A stretch of DNA of 64,000 nt from Polaribacter tangerinus (GTDB lineage Bacteria > Bacteroidota > Bacteroidia > Flavobacteriales > Flavobacteriaceae), in contig NZ_CP150668.1 of NCBI RefSeq assembly GCF_038024095.1, positions 1,550,001-1,614,000 on the forward strand, given 5' to 3'. The notes beneath the pieces were generated by a model. That model was not told the origin of the DNA. It ran no database searches and saw only the letters and a list, made by a program, of their open reading frames with translations. How positions within the stretch are numbered: position 1 is the stretch's first letter; the number at the start of each line of letters is the position of its first letter. A program made the position numbers and the translations under genes. Positions 41,986-52,235 of the stretch are shown here, piece after piece.

Positions 41986-43149
41986 ATGAGTAAAAAAGAA
42001 ATAAAATCAGTAAACTACGGTTTAGAAAAAATATTTGAAGGAGCACAAGACTTTTTACCTCTTTTAGGTACCGATTATGTAGAGTTTTATGTTGGGAATG
42101 CAAAGCAAGCTGCACATTTTTACAAAACAGCCTTTGGCTTTCAATCTCATGCCTATAAAGGTTTAGAAACAGGCTCAAAAGACTCGGTAAGTTATGTGTT
42201 AACACAAGACAAAATTAAGCTGATGTTAACTACGCCACTAAATAGCAAGTCTCCAATAAACAACCATATAGTAAAACATGGCGATGGCGTAAAAATTATA
42301 GCATTATGGGTAGAAGATGCAAAAAAAGCATATGAAGAAACCACTTCTAGAGGTGCAAAACCTTACATGAAACCTACTGTAGAAAAAGATGAGTTTGGAG
42401 AAGTTGTAAGAGCTGGAATTTATACATACGGCGAAACGGTTCATTTATTTGTGGAACGTAAAAATTATAATGGTACATTTTTACCTGGTTTTAGAAAATG
42501 GGAGTCAGACTATAATCCGCCATCAGCAGGGCTAAAATATATAGATCATATGGTAGGTAATGTGGGTTGGAATCAAATGAATGTTTGGGTAAAATGGTAC
42601 GAAGATGTAATGGGTTTTGAGAACTTTTTATCTTTTGATGACAAACAAATTCATACAGAATATTCTGCTTTAATGAGTAAGGTAATGTCTAATGGAAATG
42701 GTAGAATTAAGTTTCCTATTAACGAACCTGCAAAGGCAGCAAAACGTTCTCAAATAGAAGAGTATCTAGATTTTTACGAGGGTGCTGGTGTGCAACATAT
42801 AGCTGTAGCTACAGACGATATTTTAAAAACAGTAACACAATTAAAGGCAAATGGAGTAGAATTTTTATCGACTCCACCCGACGAATATTACAAGGCCGTT
42901 CCCGGAAGGCTAGAAGAATTTAGCCACGAATTAAAAGAAGATATTGAAAAATTAAAAAGACTAGGCATAATGATAGATGCCGATGAAGAGGGCTATTTGT
43001 TACAAATTTTTACCAAACCCGTAGAAGATAGACCCACACTGTTTTTTGAAATTATTCAAAGAATGGGAGCAAGAGGTTTTGGCGCAGGTAACTTTAAAGC
43101 CTTGTTTGAATCTATAGAAAGAGAACAAGAAAAAAGAGGAACCCTTTAA
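41986..43149 (+). CDS. hppD: 4-hydroxyphenylpyruvate dioxygenase
   Basis: A 387-residue two-VOC-domain enzyme. The iron ligands are visible: His in DHMVGNVG, His in GVQHIAVATDD and Glu in the C-terminal ESIEREQ/FFEIIQR region. The C-terminal helix GARGFGAGNFKALF is intact. It converts 4-hydroxyphenylpyruvate to homogentisate. A 16-base hairpin (TCCTAC/GTAGGA, 41846-41861) lies between it and hmgA. Confidence 0.95.
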   Translation: MSKKEIKSVNYGLEKIFEGAQDFLPLLGTDYVEFYVGNAKQAAHFYKTAFGFQSHAYKGLETGSKDSVSYVLTQDKIKLMLTTPLNSKSPINNHIVKHGDGVKIIALWVEDAKKAYEETTSRGAKPYMKPTVEKDEFGEVVRAGIYTYGETVHLFVERKNYNGTFLPGFRKWESDYNPPSAGLKYIDHMVGNVGWNQMNVWVKWYEDVMGFENFLSFDDKQIHTEYSALMSKVMSNGNGRIKFPINEPAKAAKRSQIEEYLDFYEGAGVQHIAVATDDILKTVTQLKANGVEFLSTPPDEYYKAVPGRLEEFSHELKEDIEKLKRLGIMIDADEEGYLLQIFTKPVEDRPTLFFEIIQRMGARGFGAGNFKALFESIEREQEKRGTL

Positions 43150-43162
43150 AAAGATAGCCACA

Positions 43163-43219
43163 AAAAAACTAAAATCAGGAATTAAAAGAACATTTTTTAA
43201 ATCCTGATTTTAGTTTTTT
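43163..43219 (+). terminator. terminator after hppD
   Basis: An 18-bp perfect stem (AAAAAACTAAAATCAGGA with its complement) with a 21-base loop and T-run. Confidence 0.85.
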
Positions 43220-43257
43220 GTAATTTAGTTTTTTGCTTTACATCAACCATTATTAAA

Positions 43258-44175
43258 ATGAATAGAGAAGAAATATTAAGAGCGATAGAAAAAAAGTACG
43301 AAACTTTAGGGGTTCCGGTAGATGCCATGTTGGAAGGATTGTTGTGGAGTACGCCAATTACCTATTGGGATTATATACAAACTGATGCACTACTTGGTTT
43401 GCAAACTCCCAGAACTACACAGCCAGATGAAATGGTTTTTATCATGTATCATCAAGTAAATGAGTTGTTGTTTAAAATGGTATTATGGGAAATAGACCAA
43501 GTGGCAAAATCTACGGCTATTTCTGCAGATAAATTTGCAATGCATTTGCACAGAATTAGCAATTATTTTGATATGCTTTGTAACTCTTTTTCTGTAATGG
43601 CAGATGGTATGGAAAAAGAACAATACTTAAAATTTAGAAACACCTTAACACCAGCAAGTGGTTTTCAAAGTGCTCAATATCGTAAAATTGAGTTTGCCTC
43701 TACCGAGTTAATAAATCTAATAGACGCTCGTTTTAGAGAAAATATCGACCAGAACTCGTCTTTTAGAAATGCTTATAATCATTTGTATTGGCAGGCTGCA
43801 GGTAAAAATTATACTACCGGACAAAAATCGACATTATTACATCTTTTTGAGAAAAAATATCTTGGAGAGTTTATCGATTTTATGGAAGATTATAATGATA
43901 TTAATCTCTCAAAAAAGTTTAAAGAACTTCCTTTAGAAGTTCAACAAAACGAGAGTTTAGTAAAAGCTATGCGTCATTATGATTATACTGTAAACGTAAA
44001 ATGGGTAATGGCTCACTACAATGCCGCAGGTAAATATTTAGGAGGCAAAGAGAAAGATTTAGAGGCAACAGGTGGCAGTAGTTGGAGAAAGTATATGCAT
44101 CCAAAATATCAAAGAAGAATTTTTTATCCGTATTTATGGAGTCAAGAGGAGCTAAAAAACTGGGGTACTTTTTAG
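43258..44175 (+). CDS. tryptophan 2,3-dioxygenase family protein
   Basis: A 305-residue haem dioxygenase. FIMYHQVNELLFKMVLWE near residue 60 and RISNYFDMLCNSF near residue 100 match the TDO substrate pocket. NHLYWQAAGKNYTTG and GGSSWRKYMHP near the C-terminus fit the family. It opens the indole ring of tryptophan to N-formylkynurenine. It follows hppD after a terminator, so aromatic catabolism genes are clustered but perhaps separately transcribed. Confidence 0.92.
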   Translation: MNREEILRAIEKKYETLGVPVDAMLEGLLWSTPITYWDYIQTDALLGLQTPRTTQPDEMVFIMYHQVNELLFKMVLWEIDQVAKSTAISADKFAMHLHRISNYFDMLCNSFSVMADGMEKEQYLKFRNTLTPASGFQSAQYRKIEFASTELINLIDARFRENIDQNSSFRNAYNHLYWQAAGKNYTTGQKSTLLHLFEKKYLGEFIDFMEDYNDINLSKKFKELPLEVQQNESLVKAMRHYDYTVNVKWVMAHYNAAGKYLGGKEKDLEATGGSSWRKYMHPKYQRRIFYPYLWSQEELKNWGTF

Positions 44176-44222
44176 TAAATCTATTTTATTAAACAGCTAG
44201 TTTAAACTCTAAAAAAATCGTT

Positions 44223-44267
44223 AAATGTTATTTATAAGCATCTTATAAATAACATTTTTCTTTTTTG
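44223..44267 (+). terminator. terminator after the tryptophan dioxygenase gene
   Basis: A perfect 16-bp stem AAATGTTATTTATAAG/CTTATAAATAACATTT with loop CAT, followed by a T-rich tail. Confidence 0.85.
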
Positions 44268-44293
44268 GAATGGTAATTGTCAATCCTTTTTTA

Positions 44294-44301
44294 TAAGTTT
44301 G
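44294..44301 (+). promoter_or_regulatory. -7 promoter box of the DUF3108 gene
   Basis: TAAGTTTG matches TAnnTTTG and ends 7 bases before the ATG at 44309. Confidence 0.45.
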
Positions 44302-44308
44302 ATATTCT

Positions 44309-45079
44309 ATGAAAAGTCTACAACTATTATTATTGTTTTTATCGATATCTTTTTCTCTTTTTAGTCAGAGCGATAAGAAAGCGTTTAAAAGCGGAGAATA
44401 TTTACGCTATAAGATGAGCTATAGTGGTTTTTTAAGAGCAGGTACCGCAACTTTAGAGGTTAAAGAAAAGCAGTTAAACGGTAAAAAAGTACTTTATTCT
44501 AAAGGATCTGGTTGGACTTCTGGAATGATAAAATGGTTTTTTAAAGTAGACGATGTATATGAGAGTTTTTTTGATAAAGATAGTGTAAAACCCTATTTAT
44601 TTAAAAGGAAAATAGACGAAGGTGGCTATAAAAAACATAGAATAACTACCTTTAATTACAACTCTAACAAAGCATATGTTCAAGATTTTTTAAAACAAAA
44701 AGATACAGCAGTTCCTTTTTTTAAAGTTCAAGACATGCTCTCTTCTTTTTACTATCTAAGAAATAAAAATGTAAAAGAAATGCAGCAAGGAGATGAAATA
44801 GCCATAGACATGTTTTTAGATTCTCAAATTTATCCCTTTAAACTACGTTTTTTAGGCAAAGAAACTTTAAAAACAAAATTTGGTTATGTTAAAACCCTTG
44901 TTTTTAGACCGTTAGTTCAGTCTGGTAGGGTTTTTAAAGCACAAGAAAGTGTAACAATCTGGATAACTGATGATGCCAATAAAATACCAATTAAATTAAG
45001 TGCATCTTTAGCTGTTGGTTCTTTAAGAGCAGAGTTAGAAACCTACAGAGGATTGGCAAATACATTTGCTAAATTTTAA
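44309..45079 (+). CDS. DUF3108 domain-containing secreted protein
   Basis: A 256-residue protein with a signal peptide (KSLQLLLLFLSISFSLFSQ). The mature part has the DUF3108 pattern: FKSGEYLRYKMSYSGFLRAGTATLEV at the start, the WFFKVDDVYESFFDKDSVKPY block, and a C-terminal VTIWITDDANKIPIKLSA. The family is periplasmic, with a beta-rich lipoprotein-transporter-like fold, but its function is not settled. It is followed 89 bases later by an M23 lipoprotein. Confidence 0.88.
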   Translation: MKSLQLLLLFLSISFSLFSQSDKKAFKSGEYLRYKMSYSGFLRAGTATLEVKEKQLNGKKVLYSKGSGWTSGMIKWFFKVDDVYESFFDKDSVKPYLFKRKIDEGGYKKHRITTFNYNSNKAYVQDFLKQKDTAVPFFKVQDMLSSFYYLRNKNVKEMQQGDEIAIDMFLDSQIYPFKLRFLGKETLKTKFGYVKTLVFRPLVQSGRVFKAQESVTIWITDDANKIPIKLSASLAVGSLRAELETYRGLANTFAKF

Positions 45080-45168
45080 CGAAACCGATTTAGGAACTTC
45101 TTAAGACTAAGCTAGATTAAATAAAATTTATTCGTATTTTTGGGCGTTAGACTAAAAAGCCCTCATTT

Positions 45169-46449
45169 TTGAAAAAAACAATCTACTTACTTTCACTTTT
45201 ATTTACGTTTTTTGCTTGTTCAAAAGACGATAAAACACCAAAATCTACTAAAAAAATAATACCAAAACCTATTTATAAATATGGGTATAAAGTAGCAGAC
45301 TATAAAGTTATTGTAGATACTATAAAAAGTGGAGAAAGTTTTGGAGAAATTATGGATAGGCACCACGTAGCATATCCTACCATAAATAAAATTGCTACAG
45401 AAGTAAAAGATATTTTTGATGTTAGAAGAATTAGAGCCGGAAAGCCTTACGTTATATTGGCCAGTAAAGACTCTCTAGAGCAGGCAAAAGTTTTTATTTA
45501 TAAGAATGATAAAATAAATGCTACGGTATTAGATTTTAAAGATTCTATAGTTAAGGCACACGTGTATGTTCAGCCAATTAAAAAGCAAGAAAGAGTAGTA
45601 CAGGGTAAAATATATTCGAATCTTTCAAATACTATGGATAGCTTGGGTCTGTCGCCTAATTTAACATGGGCAGTTGCAGATATTTATGCTTGGACTTTAG
45701 ATTTTGGTAAACTTCAAAAAGGTGATTCTTTTAAGGTAGTTTTTGAAGAAAAGTTTATTAAAGATTCTTTGTTTGCAGGTTATGGCGATATTAAATCTGC
45801 AGTGTTTAACCATAATGGTCAAAATTTATATGCCTTTCGTTTTGTGGCAGATTCTATAAATAATATTCCCGAATATTATGATGAAAAGGGAAATATGCTT
45901 CGAAGTCAGTTTTTAAAATCACCTATAAAGTTTCAATATAGAATATCTTCAAGATACAATTTAAAAAGAAAAATTGCGTATTATGGAAATCGTGTAAAGC
46001 CACATAAAGGGACCGATTTTGCAGCAAATATAGGTACTCCAATTATTGCCACAGCAAGCGGTACGGTTACGGAATCTCGACGAAGAGGAGGAAATGGTAA
46101 TTATGTAAAAATTAGACATAACGGCACTTACGAAACGCAGTATTTACACATGCGAAAGCGAAAGGTAAAAAAAGGAGATTATGTAAAGCAAGGAGATGTT
46201 ATTGGAACCGTTGGAATGACTGGTAACACTGGCGGGCCTCATGTATGTTACCGTTTTTGGAAAAACGGCAGACAAGTAGATCCTTTAAGTCCGAAAACAA
46301 AATTACCCGAAGCAGAGCCTTTAAAAGCAAGCCTAAAACCTACATTTTTAGCGTTTATTAAACCGTTAAAACTTCAATTAGACCATGCCAAAATTCAGGT
46401 AGAAAAACCAGCAACTATTAAAAAAGCAACCGAAAAAATTAAACTATAA
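45169..46449 (+). CDS. M23 family peptidoglycan endopeptidase (lipoprotein)
   Basis: A 426-residue protein. The TTG start at 45169 is chosen because it gives a lipoprotein signal ([16 protein letters not shown], lipobox Cys17). An OapA/LysM-like region (about 50-200) precedes the C-terminal M23 domain with zinc ligands in HKGTDFAA (His, Asp) and GPHVCYRFW (H-x-C in place of HxH). The second motif has Cys where many M23 enzymes have His, as also seen in some close relatives. It is expected to trim peptidoglycan cross-links. The pgi gene starts 1 base after its stop. Confidence 0.9.
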   Translation: MKKTIYLLSLLFTFFACSKDDKTPKSTKKIIPKPIYKYGYKVADYKVIVDTIKSGESFGEIMDRHHVAYPTINKIATEVKDIFDVRRIRAGKPYVILASKDSLEQAKVFIYKNDKINATVLDFKDSIVKAHVYVQPIKKQERVVQGKIYSNLSNTMDSLGLSPNLTWAVADIYAWTLDFGKLQKGDSFKVVFEEKFIKDSLFAGYGDIKSAVFNHNGQNLYAFRFVADSINNIPEYYDEKGNMLRSQFLKSPIKFQYRISSRYNLKRKIAYYGNRVKPHKGTDFAANIGTPIIATASGTVTESRRRGGNGNYVKIRHNGTYETQYLHMRKRKVKKGDYVKQGDVIGTVGMTGNTGGPHVCYRFWKNGRQVDPLSPKTKLPEAEPLKASLKPTFLAFIKPLKLQLDHAKIQVEKPATIKKATEKIKL

Positions 46450-46450
46450 A

Positions 46451-48016
46451 ATGGCTTTAAAAAATACGAACCCTACACAAACAAAAGCTTGGGAAAAGCT
46501 TTCGAACCATTTTCAAGAGCAAAAAAATATTCAAATAAAAGAACTGTGTAAACAAGAAAATAGAAAGGAAGATTTTTCTATTGAGTTTGATGATTTATTG
46601 GTAGATTTTTCTAAAAACAGAATTACCAAAGAAACACTTTCTTTATTAGTAGAATTAGCAAATGAAGTAGATTTAAAAGACGCTATAGAGAAACAATTCA
46701 CAGGAGAAATTATTAATGTAACCGAAGGGAGAGAAGTACTTCATACTGCGTTAAGAAGCACAAGTGAAACACCTGTTTTAGTAGCTGGTAAAAATGTAAA
46801 ACCACAAATACAAACAGCTTTAAGAAAAATAAGAAGCTTTAGTAACAAAGTAATATCTGGTAAATGGAAAGGGTACACAGGAAAACCAATTACAGATATT
46901 GTTAATATTGGTATTGGAGGTTCTGACCTAGGACCAGATATGATTGTAGAGTCTTTACAATTTTATAAAAATCATTTAACTACACATTTTGTTTCGAATG
47001 TAGATGGAGACCATGTATCTGAAGTGATAAAAAAACTGAATCCAGAAACTACATTATTTGTTATTGTATCTAAAACATTTACAACACAAGAAACCATAAG
47101 CAATGCAGAAACCATAAAAAATTGGTTTTTAAAATCCGCGACCATTTTTGATATTCCTAAGCACTTTGTTGCCGTTTCTACAAATTTAGAGGCAATAGAT
47201 AATTTCGGAATCGATAAAGCAAATGTTTTTCCAATGTGGAACTGGGTTGGTGGTCGTTTCTCACTTTGGTCTGCTGTTGGGTTGTCTATTAGTTTATCTG
47301 TAGGGTTCGACAATTACAGAGCTTTATTAGACGGTGCCGAAGAAATGGATTTACATTATAGAAATACCGATTTCGATAAAAACATTCCAGTAATTTTAGC
47401 TTTATTAAGCATTTGGTATAATAATTTTTATGGAGCAGAAACAGAAGCTGTTTTACCATACACGCAATATTTAAAAAAATTACCAGATTATTTACAACAA
47501 GCCATTATGGAAAGTAATGGAAAAGGAGTAGATAGAAACGGAAACCCAGTAAACTACCAAACAGGAACCATAGTTTGGGGAAGCACTGGAACAAATATGC
47601 AACATGCATTTATGCAGCTGGTACACCAAGGAACCAAGTTAATTCCTGCAGATTTTATTGGTTATGAAGAATCTTTGTACGGATTAACAGATCATCATAA
47701 AAAATTAATGGCCAATTATTACGCACAAATGGATGCTTTAGCTTTTGGTAAAACAAAAGAAGAAGTGCATTTAGAGTTAAAATTTTCTGGTGATGAAGCT
47801 AAAATTGCTACCCTTTTACCTTTCAAAGTATTTGAAGGAAATAGACCAAGTAATGCAATTTTATTTAAAAAATTAACACCAAAATCTCTAGGGAAGTTAG
47901 TAGCTATGTACGAGCATAAAATTTTTACACAAGGTATTTTATGGAATATTTATAGTTACGATCAATTTGGAGTAGAATTAGGTAAGGAACTGGCAAAAAA
48001 ATTATTAAACAAGTAG
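46451..48016 (+). CDS. pgi: glucose-6-phosphate isomerase
   Basis: A 521-residue enzyme. [14 protein letters not shown] near residue 155, SKTFTTQET near residue 211 (phosphate loop) and the catalytic Glu in [12 protein letters not shown] near residue 355 are conserved. It interconverts glucose-6-phosphate and fructose-6-phosphate. It is probably co-transcribed with the M23 lipoprotein gene. Confidence 0.97.
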   Translation: MALKNTNPTQTKAWEKLSNHFQEQKNIQIKELCKQENRKEDFSIEFDDLLVDFSKNRITKETLSLLVELANEVDLKDAIEKQFTGEIINVTEGREVLHTALRSTSETPVLVAGKNVKPQIQTALRKIRSFSNKVISGKWKGYTGKPITDIVNIGIGGSDLGPDMIVESLQFYKNHLTTHFVSNVDGDHVSEVIKKLNPETTLFVIVSKTFTTQETISNAETIKNWFLKSATIFDIPKHFVAVSTNLEAIDNFGIDKANVFPMWNWVGGRFSLWSAVGLSISLSVGFDNYRALLDGAEEMDLHYRNTDFDKNIPVILALLSIWYNNFYGAETEAVLPYTQYLKKLPDYLQQAIMESNGKGVDRNGNPVNYQTGTIVWGSTGTNMQHAFMQLVHQGTKLIPADFIGYEESLYGLTDHHKKLMANYYAQMDALAFGKTKEEVHLELKFSGDEAKIATLLPFKVFEGNRPSNAILFKKLTPKSLGKLVAMYEHKIFTQGILWNIYSYDQFGVELGKELAKKLLNK

Positions 48017-48237
48017 TTGGCTCGACTACCAATCTATTTTTTTTTGTTAATTTAACACAAGTAACTATTTTTAAGAATAGTGTTTTTATTCATTAAAATG
48101 CTATAAAACAGTTTATTGTACCATTTGTTGTTTATAATTAGACTCATAATTTATTGTTAAAGCTTAATATTAACTTAACATTAGAGTTCTGTAAAAACGA
48201 GAATTTTGCAGAACATTTAATAATCTAAAATTAAACA

Positions 48238-50937
48238 ATGAAAAATTTTAAAAACTTATTATTTGTAGCTTTATTTTTTATATCAGCTACAATTTTAGGA
48301 CAAACTAAAATTACTGGTACAGTGGTAGACCAATCTGGAGAGCCATTACCAGGAGCAAGTGTTCTTGTTAAAGGGACTAAAAATGGAACATCAACAGATT
48401 TTGATGGTAAATTTAGCCTTACTGCAAGTAAAAGCTCAGGAAAATTAGTAGTTTCTTTTATTGGTTACACCACTAGAGAAGTTTCTTTTACTGCAGCAAA
48501 TGCTAACCTTAAACCAATTCAATTAAAAGAAGATGCAAATTCTTTAGATGAAATTGTAGTGGTAGGTAAAGGTGTAATTGACTTAGCGGGTGGTAGAAAA
48601 ACTCCAGTTGCTGTGTCTACAATTAAGGCTGAAGAAATTCAGAAAAAAATTGGTACACAAGATGTTACCATGACATTAGTAAACACTCCATCTGTATATG
48701 TTGCAGGTCAAGCAGGAGGTTTTGGAGATTCTAGAATTTCTGTTAGAGGTTTTGCACAAGACAACACTGCATACTTATTAAATGGTCAGCCAATTAACGG
48801 TATGGAAGATGGTAAAATGTACTGGTCTAACTGGTCTGGTATTAACGACATTGCATCTGCAGTTCAAATCCAGAGAGGTTTAGGAGCATCTAAATTAGCA
48901 ATTTCTTCTGTGGGTGGTACTACTAACTTTGTAACTAAAACAACAGCTAAAAAAGAAGGTGGTTACTTTTCATCTGCTGTAGCTAACAACTCTTATTTTA
49001 AATCTACCTTATTTTACAATACGGGTCAGAATGAAAAAGGTTTTGCTACTTCTGTAATGTTTTCTCACTGGCAAGGTGATGGTTATATGGATGGTAACAA
49101 AGGACAAGGACAAACTTATTTTATCTCTTTTGGTTACACGCCAAACGAAACACATAACTTTAATTTCTTGTTAACGGGTGCGCCACAATGGCACGACCAA
49201 GCATTTAACGAAAACATATCTGAGTATTTACAATACGGAAGAAGATACAATAGTAACTGGGGTACTTACAACGGTAACTATCAAACGGAAAGAAGAAACT
49301 TTTACCACAAACCAGTTATCAACTTAAACTGGGATTACAAAATTAACGAAACTACAAACTTATCTACAGTATTGTATGCATCATTTGGTAGAGGTGGAGG
49401 AACTGGTCCTAGAGGAGCTAGAGTAAATACAAACAGTGATGGACAAGTAGATTATGACGCTATTTATGCTTTAAACGGAAGTATACCAAACGGTGCAGCT
49501 TCTAACTTTGGATCTAACCAAGGGTACATTACAAGAGCTTCTATGAACAACCACAGTTGGTACGGAATGGTATCTAACTACGAGAAAGAGTTTAACGAAA
49601 ACCTTACTTTTAACGTTGGTTTAGATTTAAGAACGTACTATGGTGAACACTTTAGAATTGTAGAAAACTTTAGAGGTTTAACTTCTTGGAACGAAGGTAT
49701 ACGTATGCGTGACCAAAATGACAACCACCAAACTTACGGAGGTTTCGGAACGTATAAATTTGTACAAACAAACAAAAACTTTAATGCAAACCCATGGAGT
49801 GCATTAACAAATAGTTATAAAGAGGAAGATAAAATTAATTATAGCAACGACGAAAGAATTTCTTACGGAGGTGTATTTACTCAATTAGAGTATGCTACAG
49901 ATAATTTTTCTACATTTTTTCAAGGATCTTTATCTCAACAAACTCACCAAAGATTTGACCACTATCAATATGCAGATAGCTCTTTAATAAATGGTACATC
50001 TGTTCAATCTTCAGGAACACCATTACCATCTAATATCGAAGAAGGTGTTAACTCAGAGAAAGTATCTAATGTTGGTTACAACCTAAAAACTGGTGCTAGT
50101 TATACTATAAATGATAGCAACAAAGTATATGCTAATATTGGTGTATACTCTCGTCAGCCTTACCATGATGCAATTTTTCCATCTTTTAACAATCAAATTA
50201 GTCCATTTACACAAAATGAAGACATCTTTGGTTTAGAGCTTGGTTATTCTTTTGCAGTAGAAAACTTTACAGCAAATGTGAATACATATAGAACTTCATG
50301 GAAAAATAGAGTAGTAAGTAGCTCTGCTGTAGATAGCTCTACTGGTTTAGTTCAAAATACGTTAAACTTTGGTGCAGAACAATTACACCAAGGTATAGAA
50401 ATTGATTTTAGAGCTAAATTATTAAATGATAGATTAGACTTTAAAGGATTTACTTCTATTGGAGATTGGGAATATGTTGGTAGTACAGTAAGACAAGTAA
50501 GAGACGAAGACCAAAATATTATTTCTACTTCAAACAATGATGTAGATGGTGGTAAAGTTGGAGATGCAGCGCAATTTACTTTAGGCTTTGGTTTAGATTA
50601 CAGAATTACTGATGATTTTTCTGTAGATTTTGACTGGAGATTCTATGACGGTTTATATGCTAACGTAGGTGCTGTAAAGAACAACTTAGAGTTGCCTTCT
50701 TATGACATTGCAGACTTAGGTTTCTCTTACAGAATTAAGTTTGGTGAAGAAAAAGACCAATCTTTAAACTTTAGAGTAAATGTAAACAACTTGTTTTATG
50801 AAGTATATTTATCAGATATGAGAACTGCTGTAGAGGCTGCTCCTGGAGATACTACATGGAATGGTATAAATGTAAACAACCAAGGTATTTTTGGTTGGGG
50901 TAGAACATGGAATGCTTCTATTAGATACAACTTCTAA
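48238..50937 (+). CDS. TonB-dependent receptor with CarboxypepD-like N-terminal domain
   Basis: An 899-residue outer-membrane receptor. The signal peptide (KNFKNLLFVALFFISATILGQ) is followed by a carboxypeptidase-regulatory-like domain (ITGTVVDQSGEPLPGASV). A plug domain follows (VTMTLVNTPSVYVAGQ ... RISVRGFAQDNTAYLLNGQPINGMED), then a 22-strand-type barrel ending in GRTWNASIRYNF. No SusD-like partner is adjacent, so it is not a standard glycan-uptake pair. The substrate is unknown; candidates include a siderophore or a peptide. Confidence 0.93.
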   Translation: MKNFKNLLFVALFFISATILGQTKITGTVVDQSGEPLPGASVLVKGTKNGTSTDFDGKFSLTASKSSGKLVVSFIGYTTREVSFTAANANLKPIQLKEDANSLDEIVVVGKGVIDLAGGRKTPVAVSTIKAEEIQKKIGTQDVTMTLVNTPSVYVAGQAGGFGDSRISVRGFAQDNTAYLLNGQPINGMEDGKMYWSNWSGINDIASAVQIQRGLGASKLAISSVGGTTNFVTKTTAKKEGGYFSSAVANNSYFKSTLFYNTGQNEKGFATSVMFSHWQGDGYMDGNKGQGQTYFISFGYTPNETHNFNFLLTGAPQWHDQAFNENISEYLQYGRRYNSNWGTYNGNYQTERRNFYHKPVINLNWDYKINETTNLSTVLYASFGRGGGTGPRGARVNTNSDGQVDYDAIYALNGSIPNGAASNFGSNQGYITRASMNNHSWYGMVSNYEKEFNENLTFNVGLDLRTYYGEHFRIVENFRGLTSWNEGIRMRDQNDNHQTYGGFGTYKFVQTNKNFNANPWSALTNSYKEEDKINYSNDERISYGGVFTQLEYATDNFSTFFQGSLSQQTHQRFDHYQYADSSLINGTSVQSSGTPLPSNIEEGVNSEKVSNVGYNLKTGASYTINDSNKVYANIGVYSRQPYHDAIFPSFNNQISPFTQNEDIFGLELGYSFAVENFTANVNTYRTSWKNRVVSSSAVDSSTGLVQNTLNFGAEQLHQGIEIDFRAKLLNDRLDFKGFTSIGDWEYVGSTVRQVRDEDQNIISTSNNDVDGGKVGDAAQFTLGFGLDYRITDDFSVDFDWRFYDGLYANVGAVKNNLELPSYDIADLGFSYRIKFGEEKDQSLNFRVNVNNLFYEVYLSDMRTAVEAAPGDTTWNGINVNNQGIFGWGRTWNASIRYNF

Positions 50938-50991
50938 CTAGCAAACCTATTTATGTTTTAGAATTCTAAAACAAAACACCATATTATAAAT

Positions 50992-51025
50992 AAACCAGTG
51001 AATTTGCGTTCGCTGGTTTTTTTTT
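50992..51025 (+). terminator. terminator after the TonB-dependent receptor gene
   Basis: An 11-bp stem AAACCAGTGAA/TTCGCTGGTTT (one G-U) with a TTTGCG loop and a nine-T run. Confidence 0.85.
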
Positions 51026-51053
51026 GGTGTAAAAATTAGTAACTTTACATTTG
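51023..51053 (+). promoter_or_regulatory. Bacteroidota-type promoter of the cytochrome-B-like gene
   Basis: TTTG at 51023-51026 and TACATTTG at 51046-51053 are separated by 19 bases, a close match to the consensus. The -33 box overlaps the end of the terminator T-run. Confidence 0.65.
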
Positions 51054-51073
51054 TTAATATCGAACACAAAATT

Positions 51074-51496
51074 ATGAAAGAAGTACATTCTTATTGGGCC
51101 TATTTAGTACTAGCAATTCTAGTATTTGCAGTAATCAACGCTATTATTGGATTAACACAAAAAAAGCAATTTACAGACAAAGATTTACGTATTGGGTTAT
51201 TTACTTTAATAGTAACGCATATTCAATTATTAATTGGTTTGGCTTGGTACTTTATGTCACCGTGGTTCGAATTACTTAAAACAGATGCTGCTGCAGTTAT
51301 GAAAGATAAAGCAGCAAGACTTTTAGCAGTAGAACACCCAATTACCATGATTTTAGCTATTGTATTTATTACGATAGGCTGGTCTAAACACAAGAAAAAA
51401 ACTACATCTGAAGCAAAATTTAAAACATTTGTAATTTTCTACGGAATAGGCTTATTACTTATTCTCTCTAGAATTCCATGGAGTAACTGGTTCTAG
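51074..51496 (+). CDS. small four-helix membrane protein (often annotated cytochrome B)
   Basis: A 140-residue protein with four hydrophobic segments. Conserved-looking features are the N-terminal EVHSYWAYLV, DLRIGLFTLIVTHIQLLIGLAWYF, and EHPITMILAIVFITIGWSKHKK. Flavobacterial relatives are commonly labelled cytochrome B, but haem binding is not shown; histidines in THIQ, EHP and SKHKK could be ligands. It is followed 1 base later by the acyltransferase gene. Confidence 0.75.
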   Translation: MKEVHSYWAYLVLAILVFAVINAIIGLTQKKQFTDKDLRIGLFTLIVTHIQLLIGLAWYFMSPWFELLKTDAAAVMKDKAARLLAVEHPITMILAIVFITIGWSKHKKKTTSEAKFKTFVIFYGIGLLLILSRIPWSNWF

Positions 51497-51497
51497 G

Positions 51498-52226
51498 ATG
51501 AAAATAATTAGCCATATTTTATCGCCAATTTTTATTGCTGTTTTTTTCTTATTATTAGTGTTATTTCATCCATTGCAATGGATAAGTTTAAATATTTTTG
51601 GTGCAAAAGCCCAAGCTCAAGTAGTGGCAATTTTAAACTTTTTTTTGGTAAAATCGATGTTAATCATCGGAGTACCAATACGTGTAATAAATAAGTATAA
51701 GTTGCCAGAAAACACCACAGTTGTTTTCGTTTCTAACCATCAATCTACATTTGATATTCCACCGATAGCATGGTTTTTTAGAAAACAGTTTCCGAAGTTT
51801 GTTGCAAAAATAGAGCTCGGAAAAGGCATACCAAGCGTTTCATACAATTTAAGAAATGGTGGGGCAGCACTTATTAACAGAAAAGACTCTAAACAAGCAA
51901 TTTCTGAATTGGTAAGTTTTTCTAAAAGGATAAAAGAGAAAAAATGGGGTGCTATTATTTTTCCCGAAGGAACAAGAAGTAGAAATGGTAAACCAAAATC
52001 TTTTGCCTCAAACGGATTAAAAGTAATTACAAAGTTTAACAAAGAAGGCTATGTTGTTCCGTTAACTATAAATAACTCTTGGAAAGTTTTTAAGTATGGT
52101 AAATATCCTTTAGGCATAGGAAGCCCAATAACAATTACAGTTCACGAACCAATTAAAATAGATACAATGCCGTTTGAAGAACTTCTAGAAAAAACCGAAA
52201 CAGTAATAAAAGAACATATAAATTAA
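51498..52226 (+). CDS. 1-acyl-sn-glycerol-3-phosphate acyltransferase (PlsC family)
   Basis: A 242-residue protein with an N-terminal membrane anchor (residues 7-30). The acyltransferase motif NHQSTFD (H-x4-D) lies near residue 77, and FPEGTRSRNG near residue 155 is the second block. It acylates lysophosphatidic acid at the membrane. It lies 9 bases before the acyl-ACP desaturase gene, so a shared role in membrane lipid synthesis is plausible. Confidence 0.93.
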   Translation: MKIISHILSPIFIAVFFLLLVLFHPLQWISLNIFGAKAQAQVVAILNFFLVKSMLIIGVPIRVINKYKLPENTTVVFVSNHQSTFDIPPIAWFFRKQFPKFVAKIELGKGIPSVSYNLRNGGAALINRKDSKQAISELVSFSKRIKEKKWGAIIFPEGTRSRNGKPKSFASNGLKVITKFNKEGYVVPLTINNSWKVFKYGKYPLGIGSPITITVHEPIKIDTMPFEELLEKTETVIKEHIN

Positions 52227-52235
52227 AAAAACTTT

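Noticed and set aside
47120..47313. minus-strand ORF antisense to pgi (46972-47313)
   Set aside because: It lies wholly inside the conserved pgi coding frame and shows no independent coding features.
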